This document shows, piece after piece, positions 1-6,221 of a DNA stretch of 8,917 nt. Position numbers and translations under genes: made by a program. Where the stretch lies: the NCBI GenBank assembly GCA_019242065.1, contig JAFAWJ010000814.1, forward strand, positions 1 to 8,917, given 5' to 3'. How positions within the stretch are numbered: position 1 is the first letter of the stretch; each line of letters begins with the position of its first letter. The notes beneath the pieces are model-generated. The model worked only from the letters and a program-made list of their open reading frames with translations. It searched no databases and was not told where the DNA came from. Origin of the DNA: Chloroflexota bacterium (GTDB lineage: Bacteria; Chloroflexota; UBA6077; CF-72).

Positions 1-9
1 AACTACATC

Positions 10-1293
10 TCAAACCTGACAGGATCCAATCGGTGGTAGCTGCGCGGCGGGAATCGTCGACAGGATGTTTTCCTGTTGCCCGGTGACTTTGTAGATGTAC
101 ACCGGCGAGGCGCCCTGGTGATCGCTCGCCGACATCTGGATGCCGCCGTACGGGAAATCCGGACCCATCTGGGTATTCAGCGTCTCCATGGCCGAAATCA
201 GCTTCTGGCTATCGTCGCGGCCCGTAAAGTTGGAGGCGAGCATCGCCGTTTTAAGCGCCTCGATCGCCGCGTAGGCGGGGTAGCCGCTCTGGCCCGCGAC
301 CACTTTGTCAGTGCCACCGACCTTACCGGCCATATCCGGTTCCTTCGCGGCCATGTCTTTGAACGCAGCATCGAACTGCTGCGCAAACGCATTGTCGGCA
401 GGCGCATCCGAAAGCTCCGCCGACGCATTGACGGTGCCGTCCAGCGTCGCCGGATACACGCCACCGTAGTGCTCCTTCGTGCCCCCGCCGACGATCGGCA
501 GACGCCCGTTGAGACCGAACTGCAGAATGATGCTGTCGACGTGCGCCTCATCCGCGCCACTGAAGGTCGACACCAGGCCGTCGACCGAGCCGTCAGTTGG
601 GACGCGGCTTACGTAGGGGGTGACGTTGGCCTCACCCAGCGGCACGGCGATGGTCACCGGCACGCTGCCACCCGCGGCGGTGATACCCGCCTGGTACGCG
701 CGTAACTGCGACTGACCGAACGCGTAATCCGGGTACATGACCGCCCAGCGCTTGCCGTACGTCTGCACGAGATACGCCGCAAGCGGAGTGATGAGCTGCG
801 GACCCGTCGGCAGAACGCGAAACGTGTACTTGTTGCAGCTCTTGCTGGTGAAGTCGTCGCTAGCGCAGCCAGCTTGCGAGACATACACGATGCCCAGTCG
901 CGGCGCGAGATCCTCGACGGCAGCGCACTCGGCGCTGCTGACGGCACCGACCAGGACGTCGACGTTGTCCTGCTGGACGAACTGCGTCGCCAGTTGGGTC
1001 GCTTCGGTCGGGTCACTCTTGGGATCGGCGTATTGCACTTGCAGCGGACGGCCATTGATGCCACCTGCCGCGTTGATCTGGGCCAGGGCGAGGTCCGTCG
1101 CGATGTGCATTTCGGCACCGTTCAAGGCAAACGAGCCAGTCACGTCGGCCAGGTTGCCGATCACGATCGGCTTCGCTGATTGTGGTGTTTGCTGCTGTTG
1201 CGGCGATTGCTCCGGTGTCCCCTGCATCACGGGCGCCGAACACGCCACCAGCAGCAGACACGCGACGATTGACAACTCCCTCAGAACATGCAC
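10..1293 (-). CDS. ABC transporter substrate-binding lipoprotein, branched-chain amino acid (type I periplasmic binding protein) family
   Basis: Extracytoplasmic solute-binding lipoprotein that would capture a small ligand and hand it to an ABC permease. Starting at the GTG at 1293 the protein is 427 aa. Residues 1-18 form a short lipoprotein signal ending in the lipobox LVAC (Cys18), followed by a Gln/Pro-rich linker (about 22-40). The mature part starts with IGNLADVTGSF, and AGGINGRPL near residues 76-84 is a hallmark of the LivJ/Peripla_BP_6 fold; DVLVGAVSS and the YGKRWAVMYPDYAFGQS stretch fit the same fold. Cys123, Cys143, Cys153 and Cys425 could form disulfides. The GTG start is preferred because GAGGAG lies 7 nt upstream; ATG at 1308 would add five residues, and a further in-frame ATG at 1365 lies inside the neighbouring gene. 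Members of this family bind amino acids, amides, urea or aromatic acids, so the ligand cannot be read here. Divergence from an oxygenase operon suggests an aromatic or organic-acid ligand (inference). No permease gene is visible; one may lie beyond position 1. Confidence 0.9.
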   Translation of the reverse strand: MHVLRELSIVACLLLVACSAPVMQGTPEQSPQQQQTPQSAKPIVIGNLADVTGSFALNGAEMHIATDLALAQINAAGGINGRPLQVQYADPKSDPTEATQLATQFVQQDNVDVLVGAVSSAECAAVEDLAPRLGIVYVSQAGCASDDFTSKSCNKYTFRVLPTGPQLITPLAAYLVQTYGKRWAVMYPDYAFGQSQLRAYQAGITAAGGSVPVTIAVPLGEANVTPYVSRVPTDGSVDGLVSTFSGADEAHVDSIILQFGLNGRLPIVGGGTKEHYGGVYPATLDGTVNASAELSDAPADNAFAQQFDAAFKDMAAKEPDMAGKVGGTDKVVAGQSGYPAYAAIEALKTAMLASNFTGRDDSQKLISAMETLNTQMGPDFPYGGIQMSASDHQGASPVYIYKVTGQQENILSTIPAAQLPPIGSCQV

Positions 1294-1300
1294 CTTGCCA

Positions 1301-1306
1301 CTCCTC
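1301..1306 (-). promoter_or_regulatory. Shine-Dalgarno site deciding the lipoprotein start
   Basis: On the minus strand GAGGAG precedes the GTG at 1293 with a 7-nt spacer. This supports GTG over the ATG at 1308, because the GAGGAG directly overlaps the end of that ATG codon. Confidence 0.6.
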
Positions 1307-1319
1307 ATGGACCACGTCC

Positions 1320-1325
1320 AGGGTA
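1320..1325 (-). promoter_or_regulatory. candidate -10 box for the lipoprotein gene
   Basis: TACCCT on the minus strand fits TAnnnT. It would place transcription start near 1313, giving a leader of about 20 nt that just contains the GAGGAG site. No convincing -35 hexamer is seen, so this is tentative. Confidence 0.3.
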
Positions 1326-1337
1326 ATGCGCCTGTCG

Positions 1338-1343
1338 TATCCT
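1338..1343 (+). promoter_or_regulatory. candidate -10 box for the aldo/keto reductase-Rieske operon
   Basis: TATCCT lies 8 nt before the GTG at 1352 and no Shine-Dalgarno is present, so the transcript would be leaderless or nearly so. No clear -35 hexamer is visible. Confidence 0.3.
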
Positions 1344-1351
1344 GGGTCGAC

Positions 1352-2368
1352 GTGGAGCAGCGCACATTGGGTCGCAGTGGGGTCCAGGTCTCGGCGATCG
1401 GCTTCGGATGTGGCCCGACCGCCGGATTGATGATCTACGGCACCCCCGAGGAGCAAGCCGCGGGGGTCAAGGCCGCCTACGACCTCGGCATCACGTACTT
1501 CGATACGGCGCCGATTTACGGCGACTACGTCTCCGAGGAAAATCTGGGCCGCGCGCTGCAATCCGCCGGTATCCGGCCCCAGATCGCGACGAAAATCGCA
1601 CTGGAGCTGCCTGAGTTGGACGATATTCCGGGCGCGGTGCGCCGGTCCGTCGAGGACAGTCTGCGCCGGTTGCGCGTGGAGACGGTGACCAATATTCAGG
1701 TCCACAATCGTGTGGCGTACGCCCGCGCGCCGCGCGCGGACCTGGGCGTGGGAGCGCTGCTGACACCCAGTGACGTGCTGGGGCCTGTCCACCAGACGCT
1801 GCAGGCGCTGCGGCGCGAGGGCAAGACCCAGGCCATCGGCTGCTGCGCCTGGGGCGGCGAGTATGAAGCGGTGTGTGACGTCCTGAATGGTGCCGCCTGG
1901 GACAGCGTGCTGGTGGGCTACAGCCTGCTGAACCCGACGTCCGGCCGTGCGGCACCCGCGGGCTTTCGCGGACGCGACTTCGGGAACATCATGGCCACCG
2001 CCGCGCGCAACGGTACCTCGGCGGTGGTGCTGCGGGTCCTCGAGAGCGGCACGCTGAGCGGCGCGAGCCAGCCGCATCCGACCTCGGTGCAGGCGCGGAA
2101 TCCGAACCGCGAATTTGCCGCCAACGTCGAGCGCGCTCGCGCGTTGCGCTACCTGGTACGCGACGGGCAGACGCTGGCTCAGGCGGCGACCCGCTTCGCC
2201 CTGGGTGACCCTCGTGTTGGAGTTGTTCTGGTAGGCTTTTCGGCGATGGACCAGGTTGCCGAAGCGGCCGGCGCCGCCAACGGCGCGCGACTCACCGACG
2301 CTGACCTGGCGCAGCTCGACGACCTGTACGCCAGCGATTTTGGTCGCGAGTCCTTTCGTCCACACTGA
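1352..2368 (+). CDS. aldo/keto reductase
   Basis: Cytosolic NAD(P)H-dependent carbonyl reductase or dehydrogenase with a (beta/alpha)8 barrel, 338 aa. The N-terminus EQRTLGRSGVQVSAIGFG is the classic family opening, which is why the GTG at 1352 is chosen; in-frame upstream codons, including ATG 1307, would add residues unlike the family. The catalytic tetrad is complete: Asp51 (in FDTAPIYG), Tyr56, Lys81 (in IATKIAL) and His118 (in IQVHNR). The segment around 292-306 (VLVGFSAMDQVAEAA) matches the cofactor-phosphate-binding end of the barrel. The sequence resembles the L-fucose/D-threo-aldose dehydrogenase-like branch, but the substrate cannot be assigned. It is followed after 12 bp by the Rieske oxygenase, so the two are probably co-transcribed and may process the same compound. 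The lipoprotein gene diverges from it. Confidence 0.93.
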   Translation: MEQRTLGRSGVQVSAIGFGCGPTAGLMIYGTPEEQAAGVKAAYDLGITYFDTAPIYGDYVSEENLGRALQSAGIRPQIATKIALELPELDDIPGAVRRSVEDSLRRLRVETVTNIQVHNRVAYARAPRADLGVGALLTPSDVLGPVHQTLQALRREGKTQAIGCCAWGGEYEAVCDVLNGAAWDSVLVGYSLLNPTSGRAAPAGFRGRDFGNIMATAARNGTSAVVLRVLESGTLSGASQPHPTSVQARNPNREFAANVERARALRYLVRDGQTLAQAATRFALGDPRVGVVLVGFSAMDQVAEAAGAANGARLTDADLAQLDDLYASDFGRESFRPH

Positions 2369-2372
2369 AAGG
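2368..2372 (+). promoter_or_regulatory. Shine-Dalgarno site of the Rieske oxygenase gene
   Basis: AAAGG begins on the last base of the upstream stop codon and sits 8 nt before the ATG at 2381. It supports this start and translation from an internal operon position. Confidence 0.55.
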
Positions 2373-2380
2373 TAGCCAGC

Positions 2381-3697
2381 ATGCTCAGTCACGAAGACAA
2401 CGAACTCGTCTGTCGGGTTGGTCCAGGCACGCCTATGGGCCGGCTCATGCGCGAGTACTGGATCCCGATCCTGCAGTCGGAGGATTTGGCGGCGCCGGAT
2501 GGCGATCCGCTGCGCGTGCGGCTGCTCGGCGAAGACCTGATTGCTTTCCGCGCCACCGACGGGAACGTCGGCTTGCTGGCGCACAACTGCCCGCATCGCG
2601 GCGCGTCCCTGTTTTTCGGTCGCAACGAAGAAGGCGGGCTGCGCTGCGTGTACCACGGCTGGAAGTTCAGCACCGACGGCACGTGCGTGGACATGCCCAA
2701 CGAGCCCGCCGAATCAGACTTCAAGTCCAAAATCACCGCCGTGGCGTATCCGTGCGTCGAGCGCAATGGCATCGTGTGGGCGTACCTTGGCGCGCGCCAG
2801 ACGCCGCCACCTCTGCCGGAGCTGGGTTGGGCGCTGGTACCCGCCGACCAGCGGCAGTCGCTGCGCTACGCGCGGGCGTGCAACTGGCTGCAGGCGCTGG
2901 AAGGTGACATCGATTCGTCGCACGTCAATTATCTCCACCGTAGCTTCAATCCGCAGACCGGCACGGGGTTGGCGCCAGCGTTCGCGCGTACGGACGAGGA
3001 CCGCCGCAACTTTGCGCTCCTGCGCTCGCACGGCACCCCGAAACTGCAGGTCCTGGATACGGACGTCGGCGTGACCTATGGCGCGATGCGGCCGGCCGAA
3101 GGTGACAACGAGTTCTGGCGCATCACCCAGTTTCTGTTGCCCTTCTATACGAGCATTCCAGGGACGACCTCGATGGGCAGCGCCAAGGTGTGGGTCCCGC
3201 TCGACGACGAGCACACCATGATCTGGGAGCCGAGCTGGAGTCTGAGCGGGTCAGCATTACCGGCGGAGGACCGCCGCGGGCGCGCCGGTCGCGTGCCAAA
3301 ATCCGGATTCCTGCCGGAAACGACGCAGCCATTGTCGCGCTGGCTGTTTGCCGAAAATGCCGACAACGACTACGGTATCGATCGGCAGCGCCAGAAGACC
3401 GTCAATTACACGGGTATGGACGAGTCCAATCCTCTCCAGGATGGGGCGATCCAGGAAACGATGGGCGCCATTCTGGATCGGACCATCGAGCACCTGGGAT
3501 CGGCGGACGCGATGATCATTCGCGTGCGGCGCCGCCTGTTAGAGACCATCCGGGCGTATGTGGACGACACGCTTCCGCCAGGCGTCGACCAGCCGGAGGC
3601 CTATCGACGACGTGGAGTCCAACTGACGCTCTCGCCGGGGTCCAACTGGTATCAACTGACGGAGCAGATGGTGCACCAGGTGGTTGCGGCCGTCTGA
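2381..3697 (+). CDS. Rieske [2Fe-2S] non-heme iron oxygenase, phthalate 4,5-dioxygenase-like oxygenase subunit
   Basis: Cytosolic oxygenase component that would use O2 and electrons from a reductase to hydroxylate or O-demethylate an aromatic or related substrate. It is 438 aa, normal for the family. The N-terminal Rieske domain (about 24-140) has the cluster ligands Cys70-X-His72 (NCPHRGASL) and Cys89-X2-His92 (CVYHGWKF). The catalytic domain has the mononuclear iron motif E-x3-D-x2-H-x4-H at Glu174, Asp178, His181 and His186 (EGDIDSSHVNYLH). The C-terminal stretch around 353-372 (QDGAIQETMG, then DRTIEHLG) matches phthalate-dioxygenase-type proteins; Asp354 is a candidate third iron ligand. 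MPNEPAESDFKSK and AYPCVERNGIVWAYLG also fit that branch. No ferredoxin or reductase gene is next to it, so electrons must come from elsewhere or from a distant partner. It follows the aldo/keto reductase by 12 bp. The true substrate is unknown; phthalate is only the name of the nearest well-known branch. Confidence 0.93.
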   Translation: MLSHEDNELVCRVGPGTPMGRLMREYWIPILQSEDLAAPDGDPLRVRLLGEDLIAFRATDGNVGLLAHNCPHRGASLFFGRNEEGGLRCVYHGWKFSTDGTCVDMPNEPAESDFKSKITAVAYPCVERNGIVWAYLGARQTPPPLPELGWALVPADQRQSLRYARACNWLQALEGDIDSSHVNYLHRSFNPQTGTGLAPAFARTDEDRRNFALLRSHGTPKLQVLDTDVGVTYGAMRPAEGDNEFWRITQFLLPFYTSIPGTTSMGSAKVWVPLDDEHTMIWEPSWSLSGSALPAEDRRGRAGRVPKSGFLPETTQPLSRWLFAENADNDYGIDRQRQKTVNYTGMDESNPLQDGAIQETMGAILDRTIEHLGSADAMIIRVRRRLLETIRAYVDDTLPPGVDQPEAYRRRGVQLTLSPGSNWYQLTEQMVHQVVAAV

Positions 3698-3742
3698 GAA
3701 TTCCAGGCGATCGCATCGCACGCTGTTAGGATCTAGCAGGCC

Positions 3743-3979
3743 GTGTCCGACGTCGTCTTCGTGGTTACCGAACGCTCAGCCGTGGGCGACACGGTGCTGG
3801 GTATTTTCTCGAGCCTCGAGACGGCGCGGCAGATCTTGCCGCCGGCCGACAGCGGCCGGCTCCAGGACTACCGCATCGAGGGCCATGTGCTGGATGCGGC
3901 GCCCGATCAACGCATTCCGTGGCGGGTCGTCGTCGATCGAGACGGCGACGTCGAAGCGGCGGAACTGGCCGACATTTGA
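3743..3979 (+). CDS. small hypothetical protein (78 aa)
   Basis: I do not recognise a named family with confidence. The 78-aa product begins SDVVFVVTERS, contains LGIFSSLETARQILP and ends with LDAAPDQRIPWRVVVDRDGD. This resembles short bacterial proteins that have a VFVV strand, a G(I/V)FSSxExA helix and a late conserved strand. It is acidic, with no signal peptide or membrane segment. The start is GTG at 3743; a TAGGAT hexamer lies 10 nt upstream (3727-3732) and AGCAGG directly precedes it. It lies 45 bp after the Rieske gene, so it may be the last part of that operon or a separate unit. The reading frame stays open after its TGA into the next small ORF. Function unknown. Confidence 0.65.
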   Translation: MSDVVFVVTERSAVGDTVLGIFSSLETARQILPPADSGRLQDYRIEGHVLDAAPDQRIPWRVVVDRDGDVEAAELADI

Positions 3980-3995
3980 CCCTGCAGTGATGCGG

Positions 3996-4011
3996 AGCGC
4001 CAGTTGGCGCT
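3996..4011 (+). other. compact hairpin between two same-frame small ORFs
   Basis: AGCGCC (3996-4001) pairs with GGCGCT (4006-4011) around the loop AGTT; an A-T pair could shorten the loop to two bases. It begins 16 nt after the TGA at 3977-3979. The proposed TTG start at 4004 is in the loop and the last bases of the GGAG site are in the stem. It could control initiation of the second ORF, aid readthrough, or be chance. Confidence 0.35.
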
Positions 4012-4174
4012 GAGCTCGTTCATCGTTGAGGGCGGTGAGCGGATGCAGGTGATTGTGCGGTCGGCGTCGCCCGGAGCCGCCATTGCGGCTGCCCAGCAGT
4101 ATCGGGTCTGGCTGCTGGAGCAGAAGCTCTGGGAGACCCGGGCACGGCCGTTGGAAGTGATCGACGCCGGATAG
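4004..4174 (+). CDS. small hypothetical protein (56 aa)
   Basis: Unrecognised short ORF ending in TAG at 4172. Translated from TTG at 4004 (GGAG at 3994-3997, 6-nt spacer) it reads ALSSFIVEGGERMQVIVRSA, then SPGAAIAAAQQYRVW and a polar tail. This beta-strand/alpha-helix layout, with an alanine-rich helix like PxxAIxxAxxYR, looks like a genuine compact domain. ATG at 4043 is an alternative start giving 43 aa, but it would cut off the SSFIVEGGERM strand that looks part of the fold. It is in the same frame as the preceding 78-aa ORF with no other stop between them, so it is either a translationally coupled neighbour or a continuation reached by readthrough or lost by mutation. No signal peptide or membrane segment. 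Function unknown. Confidence 0.5.
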   Translation: MALSSFIVEGGERMQVIVRSASPGAAIAAAQQYRVWLLEQKLWETRARPLEVIDAG

Positions 4175-4180
4175 TCTTAC

Positions 4181-4196
4181 GCGGCAGTTTTGCCGC
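4181..4196. terminator. hairpin at a convergent gene junction, possible bidirectional terminator
   Basis: GCGGCA (4181-4186) and TGCCGC (4191-4196) form a 6-bp stem with a GTTT loop in the 43-bp gap between the plus-strand small ORF and the minus-strand nucleotidyltransferase. No downstream T-run follows on either strand, so termination is inferred mainly from position. Confidence 0.35.
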
Positions 4197-4217
4197 TCCG
4201 GACGTAACGTTGGCTGT

Positions 4218-4754
4218 TCAGGCGTGAGTATCCGACCTGGCGGCCAGGCCCCGGAGTGTCTCGATATCCGCGATGTCCTTCGGCCGCCAGGGTCGGCCAT
4301 TGCGCAGCCGAGGAAATTGCTCCTTCATGGCGAGCATGCCCGCGACGCTCATAGCCAGGACCGGCGTGCCCTCCAACAGTCCTGGCTCGTCGCCGAAGGA
4401 GCCGGGCGGGAACCGCCAGTCTGACCAGCGGCCGTCGGGCTGACTGAACTGTCCGTCTGGCTGCCGATTGAAGTAGGCGGTGCTGAACTCGACGCCGTCC
4501 CAGATAAATTCGCAGGCCTCTTCAGGCGGCTGGGTGGCCAGGGCGACGGCACCAGCCTGAATGAGCGCCGCCTTCGAACGCTCGGCGTCACTGCGCTCCA
4601 CCCAGAACTCGACGTCGCCGTGCTCGCGGGTGATCCGGCCAAGCCGAGCGTCGAGACCCCAGCCGCCGAACAGCCACGCTCGAATGTCCGCGGCCTTCAG
4701 CGCATCTATCACGGACGTGATCAGGTGCAGTTGCGCACGCGTGCGCTCGTCCAT
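4218..4754 (-). CDS. aminoglycoside nucleotidyltransferase ANT(2'')-like domain protein
   Basis: Probable cytosolic nucleotidyltransferase, 178 aa, similar in layout to ANT(2'')-type enzymes that attach AMP to aminoglycosides. The N-terminal helix MDERTRAQLHLITSVIDAL is followed by AWLFGGWGLDARLGRITREH (27-46), the signature nucleotide-binding GGW...DxxxGR.TR.H segment. It continues into D47-V-E49, the metal-binding acidic pair; ANT(2'')-Ia has DxD here, while this protein has DxE, which is also seen in related family members. Glu90 (DGVEFSTAYF) is a candidate third acidic residue. The C-terminal MLAMKEQFPRLRNGRPWRPKDIADI is a family-typical helix pair. The ATG at 4754 is chosen because the family starts here; longer in-frame starts would run into the divergent gene. 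It diverges from a beta-lactamase-fold gene across a shared inverted repeat. Real resistance activity is not shown; many relatives have unknown substrates. Confidence 0.85.
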   Translation of the reverse strand: MDERTRAQLHLITSVIDALKAADIRAWLFGGWGLDARLGRITREHGDVEFWVERSDAERSKAALIQAGAVALATQPPEEACEFIWDGVEFSTAYFNRQPDGQFSQPDGRWSDWRFPPGSFGDEPGLLEGTPVLAMSVAGMLAMKEQFPRLRNGRPWRPKDIADIETLRGLAARSDTHA

Positions 4755-4760
4755 CGCCCC

Positions 4761-4805
4761 ATTCTCACGCGCGGCTTCTGGTTCGACAAGAGCGCGTGAG
4801 ACAAT
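4761..4805. promoter_or_regulatory. divergent promoter region with perfect 10-bp inverted repeat
   Basis: TCTCACGCGC (4763-4772) and GCGCGTGAGA (4792-4801) are perfect reverse complements separated by 19 bp. Leftward, GAGAAT (4761-4766, minus strand) stands exactly 6 nt before the nucleotidyltransferase ATG, and TTGTCG (4784-4789, minus strand) is 17 bp further upstream: a -35/-10 pair suggesting a leaderless transcript. Rightward, GACAAT (4800-4805) is 10 nt before the hydrolase ATG. The arms overlap both -10 boxes, which fits an operator controlling both genes or a symmetric divergent promoter. Confidence 0.5.
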
Positions 4806-4815
4806 GCTCGACCAC

Positions 4816-6201
4816 ATGCCTGGTCTGGATCGCGCCGCCCTGCTCGAGGCGGCCACCTACGTCGATCGCTGGACAGCATTTCACCGCGAGCAGCGCGATC
4901 TGCCTGGGCTGGTAGTCGCCATCCGGTACGCCGACGAGCTCGTCCTTTCTCAGGGCTATGGCTGGGCCCGGCTGGAGCCCGGGTTGGCGATGGCACCGGA
5001 TCATATTTTTCGAGTCGCCTCGCACTCCAAGATGTTCACCGCGACGGCGATCATGCAACTGGTCGAACAGGGCAAGGTGCGTCTCGACGACCGTGCCGAC
5101 GCCTACGTCAACTGGCTGGACTCGGATGTCACGCTGCGCCAGTTGTTGAATCACGCCGGTGGCCTGATCCGCGATGGCCTCGAAGCGGACTTCTGGCGCG
5201 TCGAGCAGCCCTTCCCGGATGTCGACGCGCTGCGCGCACTCGGGCCGGACGCCAGCGTTCTGCCACCCAACACGACGTTCAAGTACAGCAACATTGGCTA
5301 TGGCGTCCTTGGCCACGTCATCGAAGCGGCAAGCGGCACGCCGTACAACCAGTACGTCCAGGAGCACATCGTCCAGCGTCTCGGCCTGACGAGCACCGGT
5401 CCCGAGCTGGTGCCGGCGGTGCTCGAGCGGTGTGTGACGGGCTACACGGGCAAGATCCTGGGCGTGCCGCGCCGCGGCGTGCCCGGCATCGACACGCGGG
5501 CCCTGTCGGCGGCGACGGGCTTTTACTCGACTGCCGAGGACCTGTGCCGCTTCGCCGCGGCGCACTGGTGGGGCGACGAGACGCTCCTCCTGGATGCCTC
5601 CAAGCGTGAGATGCAGCACGCGGCCTGGACAGTCGAGCAGTCAGACCAACGCTACGGGCTCGGCTTCATCGCGGAGCGCATTGGCGAGCGCGACACGGTC
5701 GGACACAGCGGCGGCTTTCCAGGGCAGTCGACGCGGACGCTCTTCGACCCCGCCGAGCGCCTGGTCGTGGTGGTCCTGAGCAACACCAGCAGTCAGGACG
5801 GCCGCGCCGGACCGCTGGCCGCGCAGATCGTCCGCTTCATCGATTTCGCGCAGCGCTGGCCAGGTGGCTCGAGCGCCGACCTGACCCGCTACACGGGGCG
5901 TTTTGCCAACGTCGGCGGCGTGCTCGACGTGGTGGCCTTCGGCGGCAAGCTCTTTGGACTGGATCCGACCGACGACAACCCGACGAAGTTGACCGCGGAG
6001 TTCGAGGTGGTCGACGCGGACCGCCTGCGCATCACCAGGTGCAGCGGCTTCGACGCTCCAGGCGAGTTCCTCCGCTACGAGCGCGACGCCACAGGCACCC
6101 CCCAGCGAGTGATCTGCGGCGGCGTCAGCCTGTACCCGGAGTCGATCTTCCGCGAGCGCTACGCGAGCGAGTCTCACTGGCAACCACCGGCTTTCAAGTG
6201 A
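4816..6201 (+). CDS. serine hydrolase of the beta-lactamase (class C)/penicillin-binding-protein-like family
   Basis: Predicted serine hydrolase with the PF00144-type beta-lactamase fold, 461 aa. All three active-site motifs are visible: S69-H-S-K72 (VASHSKMF, the SxxK nucleophile motif), Y157-S-N159 (KYSNIGYG) and H297-S-G299 (GHSGGFPG, the KTG equivalent). Residues about 30-345 are the catalytic domain. About 356-425 (LTRYTGRFANVGG to FLRYERD) form a beta-rich C-terminal module like that appended to many such esterases/peptidases. No signal peptide is present with the chosen start, so it is probably cytoplasmic; true secreted beta-lactamases normally have one. ATG 4816 is used; ATG 4804, four residues upstream, is possible. 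Family members include esterases, D-amino-acid peptidases and lactamases, so the substrate is open. It diverges from the nucleotidyltransferase and is followed after 20 bp by a secreted-protein gene. Confidence 0.9.
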   Translation: MPGLDRAALLEAATYVDRWTAFHREQRDLPGLVVAIRYADELVLSQGYGWARLEPGLAMAPDHIFRVASHSKMFTATAIMQLVEQGKVRLDDRADAYVNWLDSDVTLRQLLNHAGGLIRDGLEADFWRVEQPFPDVDALRALGPDASVLPPNTTFKYSNIGYGVLGHVIEAASGTPYNQYVQEHIVQRLGLTSTGPELVPAVLERCVTGYTGKILGVPRRGVPGIDTRALSAATGFYSTAEDLCRFAAAHWWGDETLLLDASKREMQHAAWTVEQSDQRYGLGFIAERIGERDTVGHSGGFPGQSTRTLFDPAERLVVVVLSNTSSQDGRAGPLAAQIVRFIDFAQRWPGGSSADLTRYTGRFANVGGVLDVVAFGGKLFGLDPTDDNPTKLTAEFEVVDADRLRITRCSGFDAPGEFLRYERDATGTPQRVICGGVSLYPESIFRERYASESHWQPPAFK

Positions 6202-6209
6202 CGCCCCGG

Positions 6210-6215
6210 TAAGCT
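6210..6215 (+). promoter_or_regulatory. candidate leaderless -10 box for the secreted-protein gene
   Basis: TAAGCT lies exactly 6 nt before the ATG at 6222, the spacing expected if transcription begins on the start codon. No Shine-Dalgarno and no clear -35 are seen. The site is in the 20-bp gap after the hydrolase gene. Confidence 0.4.
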
Positions 6216-6221
6216 GGTTGT

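Larger units (their letters stand above)
1312..1355. repeat. interrupted inverted repeat in the divergent promoter region
   Basis: CCACGTC (1312-1318) followed directly by CAGG (1319-1322) is mirrored by CCTG-GGTC-GACGTGG (1341-1355). The arms pair over 7 + 4 bp with a 4-nt bulge in the right arm and an 18-nt centre. The right arm contains the GTG start of the aldo/keto reductase (1352-1354), and the repeat spans the candidate -10 boxes of both divergent genes. It may be an operator or an RNA hairpin; no regulator is encoded beside it. Confidence 0.35.

Noticed and set aside
737..1351. Long upstream extension of the aldo/keto reductase reading frame
   Set aside because: It is antisense to the lipoprotein gene, has no family similarity, and the family N-terminus EQRTLGRSG begins exactly at the GTG at 1352.
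1013..2656. Long open frame on the minus strand across the reductase and Rieske genes
   Set aside because: Arg/Ala/His-rich translation with no recognisable motif. It mirrors two genes with complete catalytic motifs on the other strand, a common artefact of high-GC DNA.
3707..3714. GCGATCGC palindrome like the cyanobacterial HIP1 repeat
   Set aside because: A lone 8-bp palindrome in a GC-rich region, and nothing else points to a cyanobacterium.
3977..3979. TGA read as selenocysteine
   Set aside because: The following hairpin is too small to be a typical bacterial SECIS element, the protein has no redox-type motif around the TGA, and no selenocysteine machinery is visible.
4561..4803. N-terminal extension of the serine hydrolase into the nucleotidyltransferase region
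   Set aside because: The extension is Ser/Arg-rich antisense translation of the divergent gene, and the family-like sequence begins at about 4816.
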